Shown here piece after piece: positions 32,231 through 43,200 of a DNA stretch of 64,000 nt (position 1 is its first letter; the number at the start of each line of letters is the position of its first letter). The notes beneath the pieces were generated by a model. It searched no databases. It saw nothing but the letters and a program-made list of their open reading frames with translations, and was not told the origin of the DNA. The position numbers and the translations under genes were made by a program. This DNA comes from Macrotis lagotis (lineage: Eukaryota; Chordata; Mammalia; Peramelemorphia; Peramelidae). The stretch covers positions 145,432,577 through 145,496,576 of the forward strand of contig NC_133663.1 of the NCBI RefSeq assembly GCF_037893015.1, in the 5' to 3' direction.

Positions 32231-35200
32231 TCACTCCCATGTTGCTGTTAGGGTGTACAGTGTTTTTCTGGTTCTGCTCATCTCACTCAGCATCAGTTCA
32301 TGCAAATCCCTCCAGGTTTCCCTGAAATCCCATCCCTCCTGGTTTCTAATAGAACAATAGTGTTCCATGACATACATATACCACAGTTTGCTAAGCCATT
32401 CCCCAACTGAAGGACATTTACTGGATTTCCAATTCTTTGCCACCACAAACAGGGCTGCTATAAATATTTTTGTACAAGTAATGTTTTTACCCTTTTTCCT
32501 CATCTGTTCAGGGTCTAACCCAGTAGTGGTATTGCTGGGTCAAAGGGTATGCCCATTTTTGTTGCCCTATGGGCATAGTTCCAACTAGCTCTCCAGAAGG
32601 GTTGGATGAGTTCACAGCTCCACCAACAATGTAATACTGTCCCAGATTTCCCACATCCCTTCCAACAATGATCATTATCCTTCCTGGTCATACTGGCCAA
32701 TCTGAGAGGTGTGAGGTGGTACCTCAGAGAAGCTTCAATTTGCATTTCTCTAATAATTAATGATTTAGAGCATTTTTTCATATGGCTATGGAGTGCTTTG
32801 ATCTCCTCATATGTAAATTGCCTTTGCATATCCTTTGACCATTTGTCCATTGGGGAATGGCTTTTTGTTTTAAAAATATGAATCAGTTCTCTGTATATTT
32901 TAGAAATGGGTCCTTTGTCAGAATCATTAATTTTAAAGCTTGTTTCCAATTTACTACTTTTCTTTTGATCTTGATTACATTGGTTTTATTTGTGCAAAAG
33001 CTTTTTAATTTAATGCAATCAAAATCATCTAATTGGTTTTTAGTGATGTTCTCCAACTCTTCCTTAGTCATATACTGTGCCCCTTTACATAGATCTGACA
33101 GGTAGACTAGTCCTTGATCTTCTAATTTGCTTATAATATTGTTTTTTATGTCTGTGTCCTGTAACCATTTGGATCTTATCCTGGTAAAGGGTGTGAGGTG
33201 TTGGTCTAATCTAAGTTTCTTCCATACTAACTTCCAATTATCCCAGCAGTTTTTATCAAAGAGGGAGTTTTTATCCCAGTGGCTGGACTCTTTGGGTTTA
33301 TCAAAGAGCAGATTACTATACTCCTCTCCTGCTTTTACACCTAGTCTATTCCACTGGTCCACCACTCTGTTTCTTAGCCAATACCAAACAGTTTTGATGA
33401 CTGATGCTTTATAATATAATTTTAGATCGGGTAGTGCTAAGCCACCTTTGTTTGCATTTTTTTTTCATTAACCTCCTGGCAATTCTTGACTTTTTATTTC
33501 TCCATATGAATTTACTTACAATTTTTCTAACTCATTAAAGTAATTTTTTGGAATTTTGATTGGTAGGGCACTAAACGGATAGTTTAGTTTTGGTGGAATT
33601 GTCATTTTTATTATATTAGCTCTCCCTATCCACGAGCAGTTGATATTTGCACAGTTATTTAAATCTGATTTAATTTGTGTGAGAATTGTTTTATAATTGT
33701 TTTCAAAAAGATTCTGAGTCTGTCTTGGCAAATAGACTCACAAATATTTCACACTGTCTGACGTTACTTTGAATGGGATTTCTCTTTCTAGCTCTTCCTG
33801 CTGTTTCTTGCTAGACATATATAGAAAAGTTGTGGATTTATGGGGGTTTATTTTATAACCTGCAACTTTGCTAAAATTGCTAATTGTTTCCAATAGTTTT
33901 TTAGATGATTTCTTGGGATTCTCTAGGTAGATCATCATGTCATCTGCGAAGAGTGAGAGTTTTGTCTCTTCCTTCCCAATTCTAATTCCTTCAATTTCTT
34001 TTTCTTCTCTAATTGCTGATGCTAACATTTCTAATACAATATTGAATAGTAGTGGTGATAATGGACACCCTTGTTTCATCCCTGATCTTATTGGGAATGC
34101 CTCTAGACTCTCCCCATTGAATATAATGCTTGTTGATGGTTTCAAATAGATACTGCTAATTATTTCAAGGAACAGTCCATTTATTCCTACACTCTCTAGT
34201 GTTCTTAATAGGAATGGGTGCTGTATTTTGGCAAAAACTTTTTCAGCATCTAATGATAGGATCATATGATTTCTGATAGGTTTGTTATTGATATAATTGA
34301 GTATACTAACAGTTTTCCTAATATTGAACCAACCCTGCATTCCTGGAATAAATCCTACTTGATCATAATGTATTATCCTAGTGATGACTTGTTGTAGTCA
34401 TTTTGCTAAGATTTTATTTAGGATTTTTGCATCTATATTCATCAGGGAAATAGGTCTATAATTTTCTTTCTCTGTTTTAACTCTTCCTGGTTTAGGTAAC
34501 AGTACCATATTGGTTTCATAGAAAGAGTTAGGCAGAGTTCCATCTTTCCCTATTTTTCCAAAGAGTTTATATAGGATTGGAACCAATTGTTCCTTAAATG
34601 TTTGGAAGAATTCACTTGTGAATCTATCAGGCCCTGGAGATTTTTTTTTTTTAGGGAGTTCAATAATGCCTTGTTGAATTTCTTTTTCTGAGATAGGGTT
34701 GTTTATGTATTTAATCCATTCTTCATTTAACCTGGGCAACTTATATTTTTGTAAATATTCATCCATTTCACTTAGATTATCTTTATTGGCATAAAGGTGG
34801 AGCAAAATAATTTCGAATTATTACTTTAATTTCCTCCTCATTGGTGGTGAGTTCATCTTTTTCATTTATAATACTAGCAATTTGGTTTTCTTTCTTTTTT
34901 TTAATCAAATTGACCAGAGGGTTATCAATTTTATTGGTTTTTTCATAATACCAACTTTTGGTTTTATTTATTAATTCAGTAGTTTTTTCACTTTCGATTT
35001 TATTAATTTCTCCTTTAATTTTTAAATTTTTTAATTTGGCATTTGATTGGGGATTTTTGATTTGTTCTTTCTCTAATTTTTTAGTTGCATGTTTATTTCA
35101 TTGATTTCTTCTTTCTCCAATTTATTCATATAGGCATTTAGAGCTATAATATATCCCCTGAGAGTTGCTTTGAATGAATCCCGTAGCTTTTGGTATGTTG

Positions 35201-35970
35201 TTTCATTATTATCATTATCTAGGTTAAAATGGTTAATTTTTCTATAATTTGTTTTTTGTTCCACTCATTTTTTAAAATGAGGTTATTCAATTTCCAATTT
35301 GCTCTGGGTCTATATCTCCTTGCCCCAGTATTGCATATGACTTTTATTGCATTGTGATCTGAGAAAGATGTATTCACTATTTCTGCCTTTCTGCAGCTGA
35401 TCATTAGGTTTTTATGGCCTAGTACATACATGGTCAATTTTTGTATAAGTTCCATGTACTGCAGAGAAAAAGGTATATTCCTTTCTATTCCCATTCAGTT
35501 TCCTCCATAAGTCTACCATATCTAATTTTTCTAACAATCTATTTACCTCCCTAATTTCTTCCTTGTTTGTTTTATGATTCAATTTATCTAGATCTGATAG
35601 TGGGAGGTTGAGGTCTCCTACTAGTAGAGTTGTGCTGTCTATGTCTTACTGTAATTCTTTCAGCTTCTCCTCTAAGAATAGACTTTATTGTCTATTTAGC
35701 AGGATAAAGTTTCCTTCCTTATCTCTTTTAATGCTATCTATTTTTGCTGCTGCTTTGTCTGAGATAAGGATTGCTGCCCCTGCTTTTTTTTACGTCAGCT
35801 GACGCAAAATATATTTTGCTCCAACCTTTTACCTTTACTCTATATGTATCTCACTGCTTCAAATGAGTTTCTTGTAAGCAGCATCTTGTAGGATTCTGGT
35901 TTTTAATCCACTCTGCTATTTGCTTACGTTTTAAGGGAGAGTTCATCCCTTTCACATTCAAGGTTATGAT
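32231..35970 (-). pseudogene. L1 ORF2 (endonuclease/reverse transcriptase), broken
   Basis: About 1,246 codons in original length. Order: apurinic-type endonuclease at the start (TLNVKGMNSPLKRKQIAEWI near 35,950, then CCLQETHLK); RT domain with [19 protein letters not shown] (about 34,640), [11 protein letters not shown], the [17 protein letters not shown] block (about 34,070) and the intact catalytic FADD at 33,939-33,950; C-terminal domain with CWKGCGKSG, YAHRATKMGIPFDPAIPLL and CTKIFIAALFVVAKNWK, ending TLTATWE at 32,234. The TGA at 32,231-32,233 is shared with the first L1, so it is probably the family's true stop. Frameshifts and stops split it into pieces of 63-200 codons. Confidence 0.9.
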
Positions 35971-35999
35971 TACTAATTCGTTATTCCCCTCTGTGCTAC

Positions 36000-36240
36000 C
36001 TTCCCTCTGTTTGTATTTTTCCCCCTTTCCCCCCCCCTTTTATCCATATTCCCCAGTATTTTGTTTTTGAATACCACCCCCCTTCAGTATGTTTGCCCTC
36101 CTATACCCTCCCCCTCCCCTTTCTTTCCCCTTTCCCTTTTTCCCCTTTCCCTTCCTTTTGTTATTTCCCCTTATTTCCTCCACTCCCCTTCCCTTTCTCC
36201 ATCCCCCCCTCCCCTTTTCCCCTTTTAATACTTGAAAGGT
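36000..36240 (-). other. Purine-rich inter-ORF tract of L1
   Basis: On the plus strand this is a nearly pure C/T stretch with many CCCC runs, so the L1 sense strand is G/A-rich with repeated GGGG. The equivalent region of the first L1 (3,950-4,060) is also pyrimidine-rich, so it is a property of the subfamily. Such strands can form quadruplex or triplex structures; this is inference from composition. Confidence 0.7.
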
Positions 36241-36769
36241 TAGATGTTTTATAAGTTAACTGAGTATGTGTAGGTTGACTTTAAGCCAAGTCTGATGAGA
36301 AGAAGATTCAGGTGTTTCTCCTCTGCCTCCTTCTTCCCCTCGATTACCATAGGTTTTTTTGTACCTCTTAGTGTAATGAGATTTGTCCCATTCAATCACC
36401 TCCTTCCTCACATCTCTTTCCTGCCCCCCCCCCCACCTTTTAGGGAGCTAGTAAATTTTGTTAGATCATTCTATCTAGGTCATAGAAAATTCTGAGTGTC
36501 TGACCCTTCTAGTTCAGTATATTCTATTGCATAGAGTCAAAATTCCTGAGAGTTATTAGAATCTTTCTCCAAAGTGGGGTTATAGCCAGTTACATCCCAT
36601 TAGATGGCAGTCTCATTGATAGGTCATGGATGTCCATCATTTCTGCCTAGGTGTATTTTCTCTGTGAGAGTTACATTTCTCAGGATTTATGAGAGTCTCT
36701 TCCCCTTCCCCCATGCTGGAATATAGCAGTTTCAACTTATTGGATTGCGTTTTTTTCCTTTCACCTCCC

Positions 36770-37831
36770 CCCCTTTTTTTTTTTTTTACCTTTTCATGTG
36801 TCTCTTGAACCTCCTGTTTGATATCCAAATTTTCTGTTTAGCTCTGGTCTTTTCATCAGAAATTTTTGGAATTCTTCCATTTTGTTAAATGTCCATTTTG
36901 TCCTGGAAGAGAAGGCTCAGCTTTGCAAGGAAGTAGATTCTTGGCTGCATGCCAAGCTCCTGTGCTCTTTGAAATATCTCGTTCCAGGCCCTTTGATTCC
37001 TTAAAGTTGATGCAGCCAGGTCCTGTGTGATCCTTACTGTGGCTCCTTGATATTTAAATTGCTTCTTTCTGTCTGCTTGCAGGATTTTCTCTTTTATCTG
37101 ATAGTTCTGCAGTTTGGCCATAACATTCCTTGGTGTTTTCATTTTAGGATCTTTTCTGGTGGGGATCGATGAACTCTTTCAATAACTACTTTCCCCTTCC
37201 AATTCAATGATATTAGGGCAGTTTTCCATCACTAGATCCTGTAATATTAAGTCCAGGTTTTTTTTCTCTTCAATGTTTTCAGGAAATCCTATAATTTTCA
37301 GGTTGCCCGTCCTCGATCTATTTTCGAGGTCAGTGGTTTTGTTGATGAGGTATTTTACATTTGCTTCTATTTTTTCTATTTTTTTTTATTTTGTTTAACT
37401 GACTCTTGCTGTTTCATGGAGTCATTAGGTTCTGTAGACTCCGTTCTTTTTTTGGGGGAGGAGTTTTCTTCATTAACCTTTTGCAACTCCTTTTCCAATT
37501 GGTCAATTCTACTTTTGAAAGAGCTTTCCATTTGACCAATTGAGGTTTTGAGAGAATTAATTTCTTTTTGCATTTGCTCATTTGAGGATCTGAGAGATTT
37601 ATTCTCCTTTTGTGTTTGTCTAATAGTACTTTCTAAGGTTTTGTTTTCTTGTTGCAAGGTATTAATTGTCTCTCCCAAATTTTTAAGCTCCTTCCTTATT
37701 TCTTCAAGGAAGTCTTTCTATGCTGGAGACCAGATTGTATTCTCCTCAGAGGTTCCAGGTCTCTCTGAGCTGGGGTCTTTCCCTTACAGGAATTTTTCTA
37801 TGGATCCACCTTTCCGCTGACCTTTCTTCAT
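36770..37831 (-). pseudogene. L1 ORF1 (RNA-binding coiled-coil protein), broken
   Basis: About 350 codons originally. Starts MKKGQRKGGSIEKFL; then a coiled coil at 37,678-37,400 (TLQQENKTLESTIRQTQKEN, heptads rich in Lys, Glu, Asn and Gln); then the C-terminal nucleic-acid-binding domain at 37,142-36,890 with KLQNYQIKEKILQADRKKQF, TVRITQDLAASTLRNQRAW and KLSLLFQ. In living L1s this protein trimerises and coats the L1 RNA. At least three breaks are visible. Confidence 0.88.
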
Positions 37832-38117
37832 TATGCTAAGACCTTGAGTTGGGGGGGTCTGGTTCACCCAGGGCTTGGGATTGCCAAAGGCTTTACTGGG
37901 TGTAGTTTCTCTGGCTGGCCAGTAGGAGGTGCTGGGTGCTCTCTCTGGAGTGTGTGTGACCTTGGTTGCGAGACCTTCTCCCTTTGCTTGTGGGAGGGAA
38001 TTGGAGCTATTGAATTCTTTTGCTAACAATCAATGGTGGGCTTTACCCTGGCCTGAGATCATTCCTCAGCTGGGCTGTTTCTTCTGCTCACACACCTGGG
38101 CCTGAGGTAGAAGTAGT

Positions 38118-38525
38118 TTGCATTTGTTTGGGAGAAGGCCTCTGTGTAATGGAGTCGTGGACTCAGAGTTTCTCAGACCTGAGGAGCCCAGGGATGGTGT
38201 CCGCAGCTCTCCTGCATCAGACTTCTCCCCACAGCCCCTTCCCCAAGCTCCAGGGGAACAGCAGCAACACCAGCACCTCTGCTTCCCTGCAGACCCAAGC
38301 CCCCTTCATACAGCCCTACTGCTGATCCAGCAGGTCCTGCTCTCTGGCCCTCAGACTCCTGATTCCAATTCAGCTGCTAATCTGGCTGATCCTGGGCTGA
38401 TCTTCCCTCGGAGCCCAGACTCATCTGCCGGTACTCAGCCAAGGCTGCTGCGGGAGACAAATCCTGAGGTAGATTTTCCTCTCCTGGCTTTTCTTTCTGG
38501 GTTTCCTGCTTCAGAATTCTTTTAA
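38118..38525 (+). other. 135-codon antisense frame in the L1 5' UTR
   Basis: Open frame on the strand opposite to the L1 in its GC-richer 5' UTR, rich in Pro, Ser, Gln and Leu. It overlaps another open frame at 38,020-38,325. No known domain. Primate L1s carry an antisense ORF0 in the 5' UTR, but nothing here shows homology to it. High GC alone could keep the frame open. Confidence 0.3.
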
Positions 38526-38612
38526 GAGGTTTGTTTCATGTGATACATGGGGAAGCGATCAGGAGACTTTAGAACTGTGCCTGTTTTCTCTCCACCATCT
38601 TGGCCAGAAGTC

Positions 38613-38627
38613 TATTTATTGATTTTT
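38613..38627. repeat. Target-site duplication, right, of complete L1
   Basis: tatttattgattttt, identical to 31,868-31,882. Confidence 0.95.
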
Positions 38628-38639
38628 AAATTCTGTTCC

Positions 38640-38904
38640 TTTTGAACTCCAAGAGAAGTATGATGGCAGAAACCTCAATGACATAATTCAAAAGTACTTT
38701 CTTCCAGATTAACATAAGAAATAAAATACTTAACTCCCTTTCTGAAAGAGAAATCAAATAACCCATCAACTAACTCCCCATAGAAAAATTCTCCAGGACC
38801 AAAGGAATTTACAAGTGAATTCTACCAAACTTTTAAAAATGATTAATTCCAATTTTATATAAACCATTTGAAAAAGTAGTTGGAATCCTGCCAAATTCCA
38901 GCCC
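38640..38904 (+). mobile_element. L1 ORF2 RT fragment, plus strand
   Basis: In plus sense 'ggaccaaaggaatttacaag' and 'gaattctaccaaac' encode GPKEFTSEFYQTF, matching [13 protein letters not shown] of the L1 at 34.6 kb. It continues as FQFYINHLKK and LESCQI. It is opposite in orientation to both neighbouring L1s and ends abruptly at about 38,905. Confidence 0.75.
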
Positions 38905-40196
38905 CCATCCCTTTTCTTTTACTTTTCCCTTTTTCATGCTACCCTCCCTTCTGCTCTCTTTTCTATCAGCCTCTCTTTCCCTTTTTTCCTTTTCCTTTTT
39001 AATTCTCTGTAGGGTATTATAAATTCTAAACTCGCCTGTTTTATATGTAATTTCCTCTTTGAGTCAAATCCAATGAGAGCATGCTTCAAATATTTTTCAT
39101 CCCCTCCATTCTTTCCCCCTACTTCAATAGGCCCTTTGTGTTCTTCATATGAGGTAATTTATCCTGTTCTGCCTTCCCCTTTTCTCTTTGCCCAATACAA
39201 TCCTTTTTTCATAACTTAAATTCTTTTTTAATCCATCACATCAAAATCAACTTACAGCTATATCTTCTGTCTTAATATACTCCTGAGATTCCATTCTCAA
39301 GTTATAAGTACCATCTTCCTGTGAAGAAGATGTAAACAATTTAATCTTTTTCTACACACATTATGCATTTATGTGTAAACAGGAAAGAATATATATATTC
39401 TTTCCTGTTTACCTTTGTTTTCGTCTCTTGACTCTTTTACTGGTAAATTAAGTTTTCTGTTTAGTTCTTGTCTTTTTATCATAAAAATTTGAACGTCCCC
39501 TATTTCATTGAATATTCTTATTTTCCCCTGAAAGAGTATGAAAACTTTACTGGGTATTTGATTCTTGGGTGTATTACAAGCTCCTTTGCCCTCTTGTATA
39601 TCATTTTCCAAGCTCTCTGATACTCCTTGTGGAAGCTGCCAAGTCCCATGAAATTCTGATTGGGGCTCCTTAGTTTTTGAATTGTTTCTTTCTGGCTACT
39701 TTCAGTATTTTCTCATTGAACTGGTAATTACAAAATTTGGTTCCAATATACCTTGGAATTTTCATTTGGAGATCTTTGTCAAGAATTAATCATTATATTT
39801 ATTCAATTATTATTTTAATATCTGGGTCTGGGATAGCAGAGTTGTTTTACTTGTTAATTTCTAAAAATATGCTACCTAGATTCCTTTTTTTTGATTATGG
39901 CTTTTTAGTAGTCCAATAATTCTTAAATTATCTCTCCTGAATCAATTTTCCAGGTCATTTTTTTTTCACTGATGTATTTTATATTTTTCTTCTTTTTCTT
40001 TCCTTTTTTAAAAAAAATTGTGTAAAGGTTCTTGTTTTCTCATAAAATCATAACTTCCACATACCCAATTCTAATTTTAAGGGAATATTTTCATAGTTAG
40101 CTTTTGCAATTAATTTTTCTTTTGACCAGTTGTATTTTAAAGTATTGCTTCTTTTTCCATTTGTCCAATTTATTTTTTACATAATTGTTTTCATTT

Positions 40197-40337
40197 GAAG
40201 CTAGGTGGCACAGTAGATAGAGTAATTACCTTGAAGTTAGGAAAAACTGAGTTCAAAACAGGTCTCAGACATTTTATACTTACTACCTAAGTGACATCAC
40301 ATAAGTCACTTAACCCTATTGCCTTACAAAACAAAAA
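40197..40337 (+). mobile_element. tRNA-derived SINE, diverged
   Basis: 'gaagctaggtggcacagtag', 'cttactacctaagtgacatc' and 'agtcacttaaccctattgcc' plus an A-rich end. Inserted in ORF1 of the L1 5' half. Confidence 0.88.
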
Positions 40338-40438
40338 TAGAATTATCCAGGTTTTATTGTAGAAGTTACTTTCTGCAGTTGATATTTGTTTTTCTTTTTC
40401 CAAACTGTTGACTCTATCTTGCATACTTCGTATTTCTA

Positions 40439-40483
40439 TGTCCAGAGCTGGTGTTCTATCCACTGCATGACCAAGCTGCCTCC
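40439..40483 (-). mobile_element. Second head-only SINE remnant
   Basis: 'tccagagctggtgttctatc' and 'cactgcatgaccaagctgcc' match only the tRNA-like head of the reverse-oriented SINE. The body and tail are absent. No clear target duplication was found. Confidence 0.6.
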
Positions 40484-41299
40484 ACATTTGTGGTTTTTAT
40501 ATTGAGTCCTACTCCTGGGCCAAAGAGGTCATAAACTCTATGGACTTGAAGTCAAAGATCTGTTCAGTGACTTTTTGCACTGTGCTCTCAGGAGCTAGCA
40601 GTTTGCCTGTGGAGTAGCTGCCTGGTCTGATTGGTACTAGCTGTACAGGCTTTTTGACCCAAGACTGGATCCTTCACACCTGGTCTACTGTGACTCTAGT
40701 CTGCTGACCCAGACTGAAGGATCCTGGTTGCTGATCTTTGCTGTGATTTGCTTCTCCACACACTGTCTGCTCTTGGTTGTGTTCCTACTTCACCCAAGTG
40801 AGCCAAGTGAGACAGATCTTTCCTGACATCTTTCCAAGATATCTAAAACTGAAAAATTGCTCCACTTTGTGTTTTTTTCCTTTTCTTCTTTTTTTTTTTT
40901 TTGCTGAAGAATCTTTTCAATGGATTGATTGAATGGTTTTTGTGAGGAAAGCTGGGTGTACTTAAAGGAAGTTCCTGACATCTGTCCATCTTCTTGGCTT
41001 CACTCCTTTTCCCAGACTTTTGAGAACTTTACTTTTTACATTTATAACATAGTCACTTATCCCTTACACTATAATTCTTTAAAATTCTGTTTCCATGCTC
41101 CCAACAATTCATTTTTATTTAGATTCTTATTCTTTCTGAAATCACTAGTCTTCCTTTGCACCAATAAATTTATACCTATTCATTGGTTTTTGTGATAAAA
41201 TTCAAAAAAGGAACCTGAGCTATCTGAGCAAGTTTGTCTGGGTTTCTACCTAGTGTTTTTTTTTATTTGTATCTCTTCCTTTTTATTCTTAATGCTTTG

Positions 41300-41461
41300 T
41301 TTTTATTTTTGTTTTATTGTGTTTTTCCAAGGCAATGGGATTAAGTGATTTGCCCAAGGTCACACAGCTAGGTAATTATCAAATGTCTGAGACTGGATTT
41401 GAACTTAGTTCTTCCTGGGCCCTGGCCCAGTGATCTATCCATTGAGTCATATAACTGCCCC
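41300..41461 (-). mobile_element. tRNA-derived SINE, complete
   Basis: T-rich tract, 'ccaaggcaatgggattaagt', 'aggtcacacagctaggtaat' and head 'attgagtcatataactgccc'. Duplication not resolved in the T-rich flank. Confidence 0.88.
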
Positions 41462-42059
41462 TATTTTTAAGATTTTGGGGGGATGACATCAACATACAGC
41501 ATTAAAGATCTCATATTTCTGTACTGGGAAAGAGCAGATACTAATCTCCTTTGGAAAGGATAACCATTATAACCAGTTCTTCCTATTGAAAAGAGGTTAA
41601 ATATATATTAGCATAGTGGAAAAGGAATTGTGTTGAGGAGCCAAAGAAGAGTATATACATTGAGAACAGAATTGTCAGAAGAGGTTGTTGGTATGTCCTG
41701 TGAATTCACACTATAGTTTGTTTGGGGTGAGATTGTTCAGTGAGATTTTTTTCAGTTTCTCTAACTGTTTCAGGGTTTTTTTTTTCCTTTCACTGAAATA
41801 TTGAAAATTGTGTACCAAATTTAGATCAAAATACAAATTTCACAAGGATTCATTTATAGTTGCATTCTACATTAGTTTCTTCCTAATTACACTATTAATG
41901 AACAAAAAACAACTAAATAACAAATAATACTTTCAGAAAATATCCCTTTTTTGTCAGCAAAACAAGCTCCTACACCAAAAGAGCTAATGTGCAATAATCA
42001 AAAGTGGCAAATTAAGGATCAAAATATGTCATCAGCTAAAACCTCCACTTTTGTCATTT
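41462..42059. other. Unassigned AT-rich interval
   Basis: No gene or repeat recognised; composition typical of the window. Confidence 0.45.
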
Positions 42060-43200
42060 TCAGTTGAACTGGCAATTTACCTTTCCTTGACTCCTCTATT
42101 CAAAGCAGTTTTCCCCAGGTGGAGGAGCATCCATAGGAATAAGGCTACCTGTTCATATTGTTGCGCTTTAAAGGTTTATTAAATGGGAAACAAGCAGTAC
42201 CTATCACTAGTGACTTAAAGAAGATAATTTGTCGAAAGTTGTAACATGTCTCCCTAGAGTAGCACCTTCATGGAAAAGGGCAATGGGTAGTGGGACATCC
42301 CCCACTTATCCCAGGGTAGCTCTCCCCCTTCTCAGGTACCCAATGGGCCAATTCCAGTTCCTTGGCTTAGAAAAAGCAAAATTGACTTGGCATCTAGGGT
42401 TATCTCAAGTCATCCTGACCAGTCATCTGGCCATTTAGAGGAGAAAGTGAGCCTGATGATTTTGCATGGGCCATCCTCACTTAAATCCATGAATAAGAAA
42501 ATGAAGTTTTCTTATAAGTAAGTTCTCTGGAGCCTGTATGAGGATGTGCCTTCCTCACAAATTTACCTCTCCCCCCCCACCCCCTGGACATGCCATAGGT
42601 GATTTGGCCACATTCCAAAGGTTCCAGGAGCCAGCCACTCCTTGGAATACAGGTAGTACTGGGGAGAACTGGCTATTCTTACAGTATTGACTTTATTCAA
42701 AGTAAAATCTTCCGCCCCTATGGCATTTCTTTGAAGTCTTCAAACTGATAGACTTGTAGACTCTTCCCGTATTTCTGTTAAAGGAACTCGGGAATCCCTC
42801 CCAACTAAATTAGCAACTAGCCTTCTTTGTTCTCCACTGATAAATACTCTGAGGCTCCAAGCATTGGTGGGAATCTCACACATGGAGAATACTTTCTGCT
42901 TGGGACTTTCTCTCTCTCTCTCTTTCTTCCTTTCTCTCCCATTCGGGACTCAAAAGGCTGAAAAGAACACGGGATTCCCCCAGCCACGAACTGTTCAGAG
43001 TTGGTGCTCCCCCGAATTGGTGATGTTATCTTTATCTTTTTCTTCTACTTTGATCATAGTATTACGAACGCTTTGTCCTTAATGTATTATTTGCTGTATT
43101 GGATGTTATTGTAATCAATCTATTCCTTGTGTTGTGTAACTAAAATACTTTCATTCTCAGGAGTGTCAGTGAGAGTGTCATTTGCAGGAATGAATCTGAA
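42060..43200. other. GC-richer block, unassigned
   Basis: More complex and GC-richer than its neighbours. Includes 'gggacatcccccacttatcc', a TATA-like 'gataaatactctgaggctcc' (about 42,839), a kappa-B-like gggactttct (42,902) and a (CT) run, then 'gggattcccccagccacgaa'. 42,400-42,500 resembles the long SINE family. No open frame carries a known domain. It could be an old LTR, a damaged transcript copy or a regulatory region; I cannot decide. Confidence 0.35.
42400..42500 (+). mobile_element. Possible long-SINE fragment
   Basis: 'caagtcatcctgaccagtca', 'atctggccatttagaggaga' and 'ggccatcctcacttaaatcc' occur in the same order as in the reverse complement of the SINE at 48,856-49,163. The ends are not defined. 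Confidence 0.5.

Larger units (their letters stand above)
31883..38612 (-). mobile_element. Complete L1 LINE, best preserved in the window
   Basis: A 6,730-bp minus-strand L1 bounded by a perfect 15-bp duplication. Parts from 5' to 3': 5' UTR 38,612-37,832 (starts acttctggccaagatggtgg, GC-richer); ORF1 about 37,831-36,770; purine-rich inter-ORF tract about 36,240-36,000; ORF2 about 35,970-32,231; 3' UTR 32,230-31,883 with a weak T-tract (plus strand). Unlike the other L1s it has no later insertions. Both ORFs are interrupted several times, so it is inactive, but long frames of up to 200 codons and the perfect duplication show it is the youngest L1 here. Confidence 0.96.
38905..41010 (-). mobile_element. 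L1 5' half (inter-ORF, ORF1, 5' UTR), minus strand
   Basis: Pyrimidine-rich inter-ORF sequence at 38,905-39,200 (plus strand); ORF1 C-terminal end at 39,600-39,390 (NQIPSKVFILFQGKIRIFNE); coiled-coil region about 39,950-40,200; 5' UTR to about 41,010, starting gaagccaagaagatggac in minus sense. It resembles the 12.95-19.45 kb L1 more than the 32-38 kb one. ORF2 is missing to the left, where a plus-strand ORF2 piece abuts. It contains a SINE at 40,197 and a SINE-head remnant at 40,439. Confidence 0.75.

Noticed and set aside
42834-43080. Provirus leader or primer-binding site near 43,010
   Set aside because: The sequence after 'cagagttggtgctcccccga' does not match a known tRNA 3' end well enough, and no viral gene follows.
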